A stretch of 64,000 bases of DNA, from NCBI GenBank assembly GCA_009746045.1, contig RPFO01000082.1, positions 2,256,506-2,320,505 of the forward strand, read 5' to 3'. The DNA is from Mesostigma viride. Lineage: Eukaryota > Streptophyta > Mesostigmatophyceae > Mesostigmatales > Mesostigmataceae. Each line of letters starts with the position of its first letter. Within the stretch, counting starts at the first letter, position 1. Below, one piece after another: positions 1 to 9,935 of this stretch. The notes under the pieces are model-generated. The model was not told the origin of the DNA. It ran no database searches and saw only the letters and a list, made by a program, of their open reading frames with translations. A program made the position numbers and the translations under genes.

Positions 1-1001
1 TTAGCCTGTTTATCACGTGACTGTGGTCCACGTAGACCAGGAGGAGCATGCAGCAGCCTGTGACTAGTAGGGTACTGGAGCTGGCACAGGGCTGCAAGGA
101 TACTAGACCTTGCAGGCTTGTGACAGGTCCTGTACTTCCTAGGTTGCAGAGTCTAGGCAAATCCAGTACGTCCTGGCTCTGCACTGATGCCATGGTGGAC
201 GTTGTGGATTTGCTTGCACGCCTGCACGTGCCTCGTCATGCCGATGGGAACGAGGAACAACGCAAAGGATATAGCTTGGTCATGGGGGATGACCAGCTAT
301 CTCGGAAAGCACGAACCGTGGGTGCCACCTTGGTCGTGGAAGTGCCCATCGTGGTCGTGGCCTGGTGAACAGATTTAAGGTTGCTGCCTTGCAACATTGG
401 CTAAGACGCGCTGTGAAAGACCAAGAGCTCACATACGTTGGGAGCTCTTTCTAACTCATGCGGTGATCCGATGCGACACTGGGGGTGGTCAGCGTACGGG
501 CATGGATGACGGAATAGCGCCAGCACTTGCGCACAAGTATGTAGTCCAAGCATACACATCGCCGCCGAGGGAGCATCGAGCCAGCCGCCCTGCATGCGCA
601 TGGGGCCCACAAAGGTCACTATGTATAGTGCATAAGGCGGTTTATAGCAAACAGCGTATTGGCAGCAGTCAACTCCCCCTCTGACAGTGAGTAGTTGCTC
701 AAGTAGGGGGGTGTTGGCATTGCATTGAATCGGTTATTATAGGCGCGGCGCATACATACATGCAGCCCCCGCGGCCCACGGGCAGGGTCGCGTTGGCATC
801 CACCAAGATGGCAACGATGTATTGACGTGGGATCTGTTTCTCAATGTCGAGCAACTGGTTGAAGAACGCGCGGTCCTCGGCCGGGTGCCCAGCAGCATAT
901 GGGGCATGCATATCCGACAATTACCGAGAGCATAATGGGGTAATTGCGTCCTCAAGGGAGCGGAAAGTGCACTGAAGGATCCGATTAGAGCAAAGTTTGT
1001 G
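1..1001. other. No gene recognised
   Basis: Short open frames exist on both strands, the longest about 140 codons, but none shows a domain, a composition bias or a splice pattern that I recognise. The stretch reads as intergenic DNA next to the dispersed repeat that begins near 1002. Confidence 0.5.
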
Positions 1002-1270
1002 GTCCACGAGCTACACATATCCCTGAGAAGGGGCATTTGGCTTTTAATACATTCTGGCCGGGCTACTTCCTGCAAGGGTATGATAGGGTGTAAACTACAC
1101 CTGCTCTGGATGCACAAAGTGTGCACACCTGCACCACCATGATGTATCATACCTAAGTTAAGGCCTGGCATGGGGTGGAAAGATCATCATAGCTATAAAC
1201 AATAGCTATAGGGCATGCATGGCTTCTCAGTCAGCAGAGAGCTAGTAGCTCTCTGCCGATAGGTCGCTGT
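1002..1270 (-). repeat. Dispersed tail repeat, copy 1
   Basis: The segment carries ordered landmarks that recur at 49.5 kb, 52.6 kb and 61.4-62.1 kb: CCCTGAGAAGGGGCAT, then TGCTCTGGRTGCACAA, CACCACCATGATG, GGGGTGGA, and an AGCAGAGAG...CTCTCTGC stem. Here they run in the same direction as the copies at 49.5 and 61.7 kb, so this is the minus orientation relative to the ORF1 elements that carry the same sequence as a 3' tail. No ORF1 or RT sequence accompanies it here, so it is a tail-only copy. Identity to the other copies looks moderate. Confidence 0.7.
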
Positions 1271-1539
1271 GATGACCATGTGCATCTTGCTAATTCGCTG
1301 CATGACCACTTGCTGTCTGAATACTGCATGCAATGATGTGCATGTCCAGCGAGTGCAGGCACTGCCTGCGCTGTGTGCCGCTTTTTGTTATAAAGAACAC
1401 GTGTCTGGACAGCATGCACCTGCGTCCTGCGTGCGCAATGCCAAATGAACTGCATGGTTTCTTGCCCGCCCTCGAGCATATCGTCAACTGGAACTCATCA
1501 CATTCGCCCAGTGGCCGGCAATTACGGCGATGAGCCGAT

Positions 1540-1798
1540 GACAGCAATGCATGACAGCAATGACCGCCATGCATGACTGCCGGCCATGATGTCCAGCCAT
1601 GCATGATCGACAATTACCATAACGTGCAGCCATGACTGCCGGCCATGATCTCCAGCCATGATCCGGCGACAATTACCATGACAGCCATCCATGCATGACA
1701 GCCGTGCCAGCCATGCATGCATGACAGCCATAAGTAAGTATTAATTAAAGTAAGTATAAGTATAAGTAGGTAAGTAAGTATAAGTAAGTAAGTAAGTA
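1540..1798. repeat. CATGACAGCCATG-type short repeats plus TAAG microsatellite
   Basis: Motifs of the form CATGCATGAC, GCCGGCCATGAT and TCCAGCCATG recur irregularly from 1540 to 1735. They are followed by a tract built from GTAAGTA and TATAAGTA units up to about 1798. The same CATGACAGCCATG motifs occur at 21340-21405, just upstream of a retrotransposon fragment. No coding function is evident. Confidence 0.6.
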
Positions 1799-1958
1799 CG
1801 CCAACCTTTTCGCGCTGATCGAAGCTCTCCCCCCCGGTCTGCCTCCCTCGACGCAATGCTCTACACCAAATTCGTCGCCCATTCCCAAGAAAACCCGAAC
1901 TTCCCATACCAAATGGGATGTCCGCCGCTTCGGCGCCGGCCAGCGGGATTTTTGCATC

Positions 1959-2435
1959 TTGGAAATCTTTACGCTCACGAAGGAACAATGTGACGATGTT
2001 ATCAAGTTCCTGGCCCGCTGCATGACGAACTTTTCCTGCCTACCCCTGGCGACAAGGTCACCAATTAAGCCCGCCTGGGAATGGCTGCTTCAAGAACCGG
2101 AGGCGTACTTGAAGGCAGTCATCATGTGCAGCTACCTGCGCTGCGACGCCCAGGACATCACCCAGATTGGCTACGCTGGCCTTAGGAGCCTCCTGCATGA
2201 GCGCAGACGGGCAGCCACAGCATGCAGCTGCAGCATCCCCGCAGAGCAGCACCTCCCCCATGCAGCACGGACTCCATCCGAGCAGCCTGCAGTGGTGGAG
2301 CAGCTGGCGCCGATGGCTGAGCAGCTCGCCGCCCTGAACGCGCCTGACGGCCCACTCAACACTCTCTCGGCCAAGGTCAACAACATTGAAGCCAGAGTCG
2401 CACTTAAGCTCCAGCCTCAGTTTACTGCATCAAGT
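1959..2435 (+). pseudogene. LINE ORF1-like N-terminal fragment
   Basis: An open frame of 161 codons starts at an ATG at 1959 and stops within the left terminal repeat of the element at 2436. The central part (cysteine-containing, W-rich) looks like a folded domain. The C-terminal part contains QLAPMAEQLAALNA and LSAKVNNIEARV, a coiled-coil-like stretch that in L1-type ORF1 proteins lies before the RRM. A diverged ORF1 RRM and C-terminal domain lies 0.8 kb downstream on the same strand, beyond the inserted TIR element. I infer that the two are halves of one ORF1. The family assignment rests on order and context, not on a strong motif. Confidence 0.45.
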
Positions 2436-3204
2436 TTCGTTTAAGTGGCCAGCCGGAGCGGCTGCTTAGGTTTTAGCGGACAAGTGTTCGAAGCGCGTCA
2501 TTGGTGAATTACTAGGGAACTTGGGTTTCCCCGCGAAACTCCAACCGCACGTTCAGATTTCCAAATCTCAAGTAAAGTTCGGCGCAACTTTCTGAACGGG
2601 GGCAGTTGACGAGCAGCATTCCTCCGGACGAATGAATTGCGTTCCATACTTGCGCAAAATTTTGAAAGGTAGCTTGCGTGCAGCCCTACTAAAATTTGCG
2701 CGCACGTTCAGATTTCCAAATCTCAAGTAAATTTCGGCGGAACATTCTGAACGAGGGTAGTTGGCGGGCAGCGTTCCTCCAGACGAATGAAATGCGTTCC
2801 ATACTAGCGCAAAATTTTGAAAGGTAGCTTGCGTGCAGCCCTACTAAAATTTGCGCGAAGTGTGGGACTGAAAATTCGTAACGGAAACTGTTTGGTAGTT
2901 GCCGTCACTTCCTCTTGTGCAAACGTGTGGGAGTGAAAATTCGTAACGGAAACTTTTTGGTAGTTGCCGTCACTTCATTTTGCGCGAGTGTTGGGCTGAA
3001 AATTCGTAACGGAAACTTTTTGGTAGTTGGCGTCACTTCCTTTGGTTCGACTGAAAATTCGCTGAAATTCGCTGAATTCGTACCGTAGCCTTATTTTTAG
3101 TACCTCGAAGTGACGGGGCACCTAAAAATTTGCCCACAAGTACACTTGGCAGCGCGCTCACTGGGAAAAATTGTACAGCCGCTCCGGCGGGCCACTTGAA
3201 CGAA
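2436..3204. mobile_element. 769-bp TIR element inserted in an ORF1 relic
   Basis: Imperfect terminal inverted repeats of about 29 bp bound the segment. The left end reads TTCGTTTAAGTGGCC and continues with GCCGGAGCGGCTG at 2451-2464; the right end (3176-3204) gives the same sequence in reverse complement with two differences. There is no transposase ORF, and the interior is taken up by tandem repeats. It separates two parts of an ORF1-like frame, so it looks like a non-autonomous DNA transposon (MITE-like). I could not define a clear target duplication, so the superfamily is unknown. Confidence 0.6.
2548..3055. repeat. Two tandem arrays, 154-bp and about 65-bp units
   Basis: A unit of about 154 bp that starts with CACGTTCAGATTTCC occurs twice (2548-2701 and 2702-2855). 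Three shorter units follow from about 2860, 2925 and 2988, each containing CTGAAAATTCGTAACGGAAA and TTGGTAGTTG. The copies differ at several positions, so they are not very recent. Both arrays lie wholly inside the TIR element at 2436-3204. Confidence 0.8.
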
Positions 3205-4034
3205 TTGTAATGTACGCAAGAGCACCTTGCCACCAAAGTTTCCGAGGCCATAGCCATGCACTGTGACCACCCGCCTCAAGTGACCAGGTGGATCGAAGGC
3301 CCGGAGTCGGCCAACGCATGCACCGTGAAACTTGAGGCAGTTGCTACCAAGGTATAGACGCCCTGGCCACGCAGGTCCCCGAGATCGAGCCCAGCGAACG
3401 GCCACCATCGCCGCCCGGCCAACCTGCTGGTACTAAGGGCTAGCGATGACCCCTCGACTCGCGCCTGAGTCCCAGGTGGGCTGACCTGCTCAAGAGCCAG
3501 GCATCCTCTACCACGACCGCCATCACCACCAAGCTCCAGGAGCTGGAAGACACGCGCCGCAAGGCCGCTGACCGCGACCGTCGCCGCTGCCGGGTCATCC
3601 TCAGGCGCTTCGACATGCAACGCCGGAGGAGACCCAAGACTCTCTTTTCGACAAGCTGAAGAATAAACTCTTGGCCGGCGTGCATGGCGCTGCCAGGTGC
3701 GACACTGCAGGGCGCCTACCGCCTGCCCCATCCACGGGCCAAGGCTATCTATAGCTGGCCCCCCTCCAGTGGTCGATCCTCACCTTCAGCGACATCACAG
3801 CCCGAGTTCGGTTCCTCTCTCGCCGCAAGAAGCTGGTGAACACCTCCTGCATGGTCGCTTGACGACGACCAGACGCCAGCCCAGCAGCAGCAACGCCGCG
3901 ATCAGTGGCCCGACTACATCCGCCACAAGACCAACCCCGAGAAGCGGCCCCAAGTGTACTGGCGGGGCGGGGACCTTTATGTCAACAAGAAACTGTGGAA
4001 GCCCCCCCGGGCTCCCCCGGGATAGAGCACTCAA
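3205..4034 (+). pseudogene. Diverged L1-type ORF1 relic (RRM and C-terminal domain)
   Basis: Read across several frameshifts, the plus strand shows CRVILRRFD (start of an RRM, about 3585), a DKLKNKLL-like helix, an ARVRFLSRRKKL block (about 3800), and then QQQQRRDQWPDYI followed by PQVYWRGGDLYVN (about 3885-3985). These match, in order, the motifs VIVKHFD, KLAFLKCRKKL, AQQQRRRELWP and KPVYWRGAVIHVD of the better-preserved ORF1 copies at 50 and 62 kb. It is therefore an older member of the same RNA-binding ORF1 family, the nucleic-acid chaperone of L1-type LINEs. No RT follows it. Confidence 0.65.
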
Positions 4035-4642
4035 GCTAGTTGTCTATAGATGGGGGCAATCGATTATGGGATAGCTTAGCCATTACAGCACTTGAAATGA
4101 ATTATTAGCGCACAGCGTTGTAGTACCTTCAATTAGCTCTGGCACCTTATCCAGGTTGTGAAATACGTGCGTATTGTCAAAATAAATACGGCAATACGCA
4201 TTTTTGGGCCCCGACATATTATACGCGTGTTTGGTCCCGAATACGTGATTTGGACTTGGGCAATTTTCGAGGTTCGAGCCGGGGCAGTGCTTGGCGCGAG
4301 GCCAGCCGGAACGTGGCGCGGCGCCTACCTCCCCCAAGATCTTCTACTATGCAAACTAGGCTCGATTACTACGAACTAGGCTTTTCGTCAGTCCTGAGTC
4401 CAGTCACTCCAGTTCATAATGATCGACTAATTGTGCAAGAATAACGTTACTGACTGACTGACATAATGACTTGGCAGTTGGCAAGCTAACTGAAATTTCC
4501 ATACACGGAGAGAGTGCCAGCAAGATGAAAATGCCAGCTGTGTTGGGAACGTGTGGCACGTAATATAGCCTGTATGATGAATATTGCATGGCGGTGTGCC
4601 ATCGGATTTTGTGCTATAGTTGTCAAACGTGTTTTTGCAGCC

Positions 4643-4915
4643 ATGCCACACAAAGTGCCGGAGCATAAATTTGTAGAAAAAAAGACTGTCACGGTGAAGG
4701 ATGCTCTGGGGAATACGGTTTCGCAGGTCAAGTTTAGCTGCTCATTTTGCGGCCACAATTTTACCAGTGGCGATGGCAAGCAGATCAGTGCGACCAGGAT
4801 GCGCGCACATTTTGCGAGCATCGCAGGGCAGGGCATAGACGCCTGCCCTGACGCAAAGATTGGGCAGAAACGGAAGCTAGAATTCCAGGAGTTGTGGGCA
4901 AGAAGGCCGGGCTGA
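4643..4915 (+). pseudogene. hAT transposase fragment, BED zinc finger
   Basis: The frame contains KFSCSFCGHNF, then RMRAHF and GIDAC. These are the Cys-Cys...His...Cys spacing and flanking residues of the BED-type DNA-binding finger at the N terminus of hAT transposases. The open frame extends upstream to 4553, but the ATG at 4643 follows a tttttgcag acceptor-like sequence and is the more likely start. It ends at a TGA 25 bases before the left LTR of the Ty3 element. The rest of the transposase resumes beyond the other LTR at 17.48 kb in a different frame. It lies within hAT TIRs, which supports the call. Confidence 0.7.
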
Positions 4916-4940
4916 AGGCGAAGAAGCAGCGGCACCTGAG

Positions 4941-5513
4941 TGTTACGCCGCGGATATCTACCTCCGCCTCTACCTCTAATGGGCCTGATACTACCTAAAC
5001 TGGTCAGGCCTCCTCTACTCAAACCTCTGGCGAAAGACGAACGTGACGGAGCTGATCTCAATGCATTAACGTATGTGTTACTATAATACGCCATACAACC
5101 ATTTACCAAAACCCGTTTACTCCAGGAAAAGAGGAAGGAAACACAACTACACTGCCGTGACCCAAGCCTATATGTGTTAATTCATTTAACACACGCCGAG
5201 TGCACACACAAGGGGTAGAACACGCATAAATGGTCACCAACGGTCCAACACGCTCGGGCCGACATGGCCCTCGCCTACAGATGCACGCTGGTCCACTACA
5301 TCTACTGATGCACGCTGGTCCACTACATTCTACCAAAGGATCAGGACCACTAGTAAAGTACGCGGCGCGGCGCCCAACGGCACCCAATGTACCACAGTAC
5401 TGTTACGAAGACAATAATGTCCCGGTAGGAGCCTAAACGTAAACCTAGGGACAACTGAGGCAAAAGACCTAATTTACGTCCGTAACTACAACGAATTGTT
5501 ACGCGACGTAACA
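4941..5513 (-). repeat. 3' LTR of the Ty3 element
   Basis: The 573-bp LTR starts TGTTACG and ends CGTAACA, so it has the TG...CA termini of LTRs with a longer terminal inverted repeat. It contains a short internal direct duplication, GATGCACGCTGGTCCACTAC, at about 5281 and 5308. Open frames of 68-207 codons in it recur in the other LTR and are not genes. Confidence 0.93.
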
Positions 5514-5524
5514 CCTCCCCCCCC
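5514..5524 (-). promoter_or_regulatory. Polypurine tract of the Ty3 element
   Basis: Read on the minus strand, GGGGGGGGAGG lies directly upstream of the 3' LTR. This is the expected position and composition for the plus-strand DNA primer of an LTR retrotransposon. Confidence 0.85.
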
Positions 5525-5885
5525 ACAAAGGTAGGGAGCCCTCTCCCTACGCACTGGGAGGAAACGAAGGGGTAGGAAAAACCTAATGCACCCAACACAC
5601 ACCAACACAATCGATAGACCATCCCAGATACAAAACACCAATAGTTCACACGGTCTCCACCACCACGCCGGGTGGTGTAGGGTTAGCCAGCACCAAGCCT
5701 GGTGGGAGGTTCCCCTAACTGCCTGGAACGGAGTCCTGGCCGGGGGGGAACGGCACTGGGCAGGACACACAGAGTAAACACATCGGCGCCAAGGACCAAG
5801 AACAGTCAACCAACTGGCCAGAATATGAGGGCGACTCTACATACCGGAGGGACAACACCCTCAGGTCGGGCCTAAGGCCCTCTAT

Positions 5886-8184
5886 CTAATGGCCATCCGT
5901 CTGGTAGGTACCACGGGAGGCCAGCAGGACATCCAGGTAGGCCTGGTAGTGGGCCACATCCTCGACATTGTCATGCCTATCTACAGTGAGGAAAACATCG
6001 GCCCACACACCGTCAGGAAAAAGGCCCAGAAAGGCCCAGTAATACCTATGCTGCGTAAGAACGACCTGGCCACGGGCCCAGTCCAGGAAGCCACAGGCAA
6101 AGAGGCGAAGGAAAGGCTCTACCGCGATCAAACAGAGGGCCCGCAGGAGGAGGCGATGGTACCGGATCCGAGGGCGCAAACCCGTCGGGAAAACAGGTCC
6201 ACCAAGGGCTCCACGTTGGACGGCCACATCCGGATGTGCCGAACCTCTCGGGAGCGCCACCGACGAGCACACTGGCGCGACCCGAATGTCTCCAGGTAGT
6301 CGCTGGCCCGAGGAGGAGGGTGGCACGGGAGTCTAGACCCTGGCCCGGGATGGGTGCCGGACGACGGGCATCCCACTCGAGGATGGGCTGGAGGACCGTG
6401 TTGTACGCAGCACCCTGTACCGCCGGAAACTCTACCGTAAGGGCATCCGAAGCCATAATGCCCAGAGGCGGAGGGTAAGCCCACTGGAACCCACCGTAGG
6501 TGTCCAAGTCGTTGTGGCGCCTAGCCCAGCGATACAGAACGCGCCGAACCAAGATCTCACCCTGGAACACAGGATCAGCTAAAATAACCATGTCGAAAGG
6601 AGGCCGATCAGTCTCAATGGGTAGGCCACGATCCCGAGGCGCCCGACACACCTGGGAGAACCCGTAGGACATGGGCGAGATGGCAAGCTCGGCGGAGGCG
6701 CGCGGCAGGTCACACTGGCGGCAGGCGAGTGCGGACATACCGCATCCAGGCACGGGCGTGTCGCGCGACTCCGGCGTCGCATGCACCACAGAAGGGGCCC
6801 TGTCCCGATCACCCTGGGACAACTCCCGGAGGGAATCGGCAGCGCGGGTGGCGCGAGGATCCTGACCGGTGGACCGAACAACCGCAGCCAAAGACCGCGA
6901 GGCCGAAGGGCAGGGACCGAAGCGGGGCCGACGCAGGGGCGGGAGCCGTCACCGACGCAGATGACACTGGTACAACAGGAGGTCGCGCCGGACCCGAAGC
7001 CAGAGAGGGCCGTGACGGACCCGCCACCGCAGCGGCGCGCCGGTCTCCGTTGCCGGCGCACCCTCAGGCCACATATTGAAAATAGGACCCGTAGGGACAG
7101 GCAGTCCGGCATAAGATTGGTTGCCATCCAAGCTCCAGTCGGGCACCGGAATCCTCTGCGGGGGACCACCCTCCCAAAGCCTGGGATGATCGCCCGTGTC
7201 GCTGAAGAAACCCGAACTGGCGGTGAGGGCGCAGCGGGCGGCCCAGAGGAGGCGACGGCGGGCACAGCCGAAGGGGCAGAAGACTCGCGTCGCGGCGCAG
7301 AAACGTCGGTCGCCGGCACGGAGGTAACCGGAGGTGTCGGAGCCGCCGCAACCGAAGGGGTAGTGGGCGCCGGCGAAACCACAGGTGCCGAAACAACCGA
7401 AGGGGTAGGGGGCGCACACCACAGACACACCTGGCGTGGCCGGAGTCTGCGCTTGGGCCGCCATGAAGGCCCCGAACGCCGTGGTCAGGGACTGGATCTG
7501 AGCCTGCATAGCCAAGACCGTCGCCGACAGAGGATCAGGCAAACCCGAAGGGGTAGGCTCCACTGCAACACACCGGGTCGACCGAGGGACGACGGGACCG
7601 GAGAGGGAGGAGCAGACGCCGAGGAGGCGGACGCAGCGCTCGAGGCAGAATAATCTGGAGTATAATGTACCTCGGATGGGGCGCCCGTAGGGGCAGGACC
7701 ACCAACTGCTAATCCCCGACTGATCAGCTATCTCCATGAATTCTACGGCCCGCAGAAGGTCGCAGGGGTTCTCATCTACCTCAGCCTCACCCTCAGCCGG
7801 AAGCCAGGGGAACACCTCCCGTAGGCAGGCGCGGCCCACAGGGGTAGAAAGGTAGGAGAACACACGGGAGCACTGGAGAACCGCATCTATCTGTCCCAAG
7901 GCTGGACAGCGGGAACCACACCCTAACAAACAGTGCCCGGCATCGTCGAACCCGTGCAAAACAAGCTGATGCGGCTCGTCAGGGGAAGGACCGTACCACG
8001 TGACCCCAAAGAGGGCCGCCCTGACTAAACTCGCATGTTGGGCCTGAAGGGCCGGCTGCACAACGCCACCCGGATAACTGGACCGCGACACCCAGCGGCC
8101 CGGAAGGGCCTCGAAATACAGCTCAGGGTCCGGTAGGGGCGGGGACGGCAGCGAACTCTCAGCCGGAGGGGTAGGCTCTGACAT
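5886..8184 (-). pseudogene. Extra ORF of the Ty3 element (ORF X), function unknown
   Basis: Downstream of integrase, in the position where some Ty3 relatives carry env or another additional gene, about 2.3 kb of minus-strand coding sequence can be followed from an ATG at 8184 (MSEPTPPAES) to a stop at 5886 (ending YQTDGH), with at least three frame changes (about 7430, 6600 and 6200). The N-terminal 200 residues look globular and contain several Cys and Trp. The middle is rich in Pro, Ala, Ser and Thr. The C-terminal part looks globular again (PPFDMVILADPVFQGEILVRR and onward). I see no signal peptide, membrane helix or fusion motif, so I do not call it an envelope. It is distinctly GC-rich, whereas gag and pol are AT-rich, which suggests that it was acquired. 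Confidence 0.55.
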
Positions 8185-8259
8185 GACGGCTGCGGAGGGG
8201 GGGGACAACCAACCACCCGTCGACAGCAGACATAATATAAGAGAGGAGAAGGTCTACTG

Positions 8260-8500
8260 CTAAAGCTTGTGCAGGGTTTTATATTCCTGCAGCAAGCGAC
8301 TACACCCATCTAGCTCGCTTTCCGTATACCAGACCTTATCTACTTCACTACGAGCATACATCCACTTCACTTTGTACTGACGCTGGGTACCGCGGCCCTT
8401 TTTGATATCTCTATGGGCCACGATGCTTTCTACTTCGTCTTCTACTTCCCCAGTGTCAGGGTTATGCTCTAAAGGGGCAGGCGCTAGCTCTCTACCAGCG
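8260..8500 (-). CDS. Integrase C-terminal chromodomain, shifted frame
   Basis: The main integrase frame stops at 8484, but another minus-strand frame continues with EVEDEVESIVAHRDI, QYKVKWMYA, VWYTESELDG and LLQEYK before a TAG at 8260. This order (start of the fold, the VKW strand, a W/Y aromatic, the terminal LL.EY helix) is that of a chromodomain, which in chromoviruses reads histone marks and directs integration. The frames join near 8495-8505. It follows the GPF-type integrase C-terminal module directly, as expected. Confidence 0.8.
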
Positions 8501-9935
8501 AACGTACTAGGGTGGTACAGTTTAGCTGGCTCCTATGGAAGGTGTTTGAATGTGTCTGCCAAGAGGTAGGGATATCGACTTTATATAGGAAATTTCCTAC
8601 TCTAGACAAAACATGGAAGGGTCCTAAGAAGGCGGGCCTAAGTTTGACCTTAAGTTCTGCTTCAAACTTATGAGCAAAACGGCCAACACGGGGGCCTTCT
8701 ACTAATACTAGATCTCCTATTTCTATCTCAGGTGCTCTTCTATCTAAGGAGGCACGCAACCTAGCAAGGTACTTAGACTGAGCTTTTTGGTACCCTGAGA
8801 TCGCGTGGTCATGAGCAGTTTTCATTCTATCTAGTAAGGACTGTACACCTTCTACAGTATCTCGGGACACATCATCCTTGTCCCGTAGAGGACTAGCTAA
8901 GAGAGAGGTAGGAGTAAGAGGCTGTCTACCAGTATCTAAGAAGAAGGGCGTATATCCATGCGCAGCTTGGGGACAATTGTTGAGGGAGAACTCTACCAAA
9001 CATAAATAATCCTCCCAATCACTACCCGAGCCATTAACATAGTGCCTAAGCGCTTCTTCTACTACCCTATTAAGACGCTCTACTAAATGAGAGGAGGAGG
9101 AGTGGTAGGCAGTACCGTAGGTAACCTTGGTACCGATGGCAGCGAAAAACTGCTGCCAAAAATCTGAGGTAAATAACTTATCCTTATCACTAATAAACTG
9201 CCTACTCAAACCATGATATCTGTATACATTATTGAGGTATAGGCGTGCGCAATCACGTGCTGTGAGTTCTAAAGGACACGGCACAAGATGGCACATACGA
9301 GTAAAACGATCTATGAACACAAGGATTTGGGCATTGCCCCTATCATTCTTTCTAAAAGGTCCTACAAAATCCATCATGATAGAATCCCACGGCATGATGG
9401 GGTCAGGCAAGGTCCTAGGTTCTGCTATCTGTCCTACGTTATTGGGTTTCATCTCCTGGCAAGATTGACAAGTTCTAACATACTCATCTACATCCTTATA
9501 AAGGGAAGGCCAGTAATAAGAGCGGGCTACTAGGTCCCGTACCCGTTTACCACCCTGATGAGCAGCTAAGTCATGCAACTCAAAGAGCAAGGAGGAGCGA
9601 CAGATAGGAGGGACATACAGGCGCCATTGAGGGGGAGAATCTGCTATCTGCACATATAAAAACCCACCTACAAATTTACAAGGGTGCTTGCCTAATTGTT
9701 GGGGATGTGCAGCAATGGCAGCTAATGCTTCCGGCTCAGTGGCCGTAAATCTACTAATAAGGCGTTCAAGATCAGAGGTAGGCATCGCTACAGAGGTATC
9801 CAGAACAGGTTTAAAGAGATCTCCTACCGCCTTGCCAAAGAGAAGGGGAGGTCCTAGAGGGACTACGTTTTCATAAGACTTTCCTGACCTAGTCGCTATA
9901 TGGCTAAGCGGTATAGAAATTTTATTTTTCCCCTC
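8484..9935 (-). CDS. Ty3 integrase
   Basis: The frame is open from about 9935; an internal ATG lies at 9785. The zinc-binding H..H..C..C module spans HDLAAHQGGKRV to VRTCQSCQ. The catalytic core shows MMDFVGPF (first Asp), FISDKDKLFTS (second Asp) and HLVERLNRVVEEAL (Glu), the D,D(35)E triad that joins the cDNA ends to target DNA. LRPAFLGPFHVL is the GPY/F-type module, followed by TFHRSQL. In place of the usual HPQTDGQTER, the residues before the catalytic Glu read YHSSSSHLVER. The link to RT-RNase H upstream breaks at a run of seven C (9935-9941, plus strand). Confidence 0.92.
   Translation of the reverse strand, partial: EGKNKISIPLSHIATRSGKSYENVVPLGPPLLFGKAVGDLFKPVLDTSVAMPTSDLERLISRFTATEPEALAAIAAHPQQLGKHPCKFVGGFLYVQIADSPPQWRLYVPPICRSSLLFELHDLAAHQGGKRVRDLVARSYYWPSLYKDVDEYVRTCQSCQEMKPNNVGQIAEPRTLPDPIMPWDSIMMDFVGPFRKNDRGNAQILVFIDRFTRMCHLVPCPLELTARDCARLYLNNVYRYHGLSRQFISDKDKLFTSDFWQQFFAAIGTKVTYGTAYHSSSSHLVERLNRVVEEALRHYVNGSGSDWEDYLCLVEFSLNNCPQAAHGYTPFFLDTGRQPLTPTSLLASPLRDKDDVSRDTVEGVQSLLDRMKTAHDHAISGYQKAQSKYLARLRASLDRRAPEIEIGDLVLVEGPRVGRFAHKFEAELKVKLRPAFLGPFHVLSRVGNFLYKVDIPTSWQTHSNTFHRSQLNCTTLVRSLVES

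Noticed and set aside
5103-5387. 94-codon frame present twice (also at 17033-17317)
   Set aside because: Both copies lie wholly within the LTRs. The duplication is explained by LTR identity, and there is no domain.
6781-7653. 290-codon plus-strand frame inside the Ty3 element
   Set aside because: It is antisense to ORF X and rich in Arg, Gly and Glu, as expected for the complement of Pro/Ala/Ser-rich coding DNA.
5886-8184. Envelope glycoprotein for the Ty3 element
   Set aside because: The position would fit, but I see no signal peptide, transmembrane anchor, furin-like site or fusion peptide in any frame.
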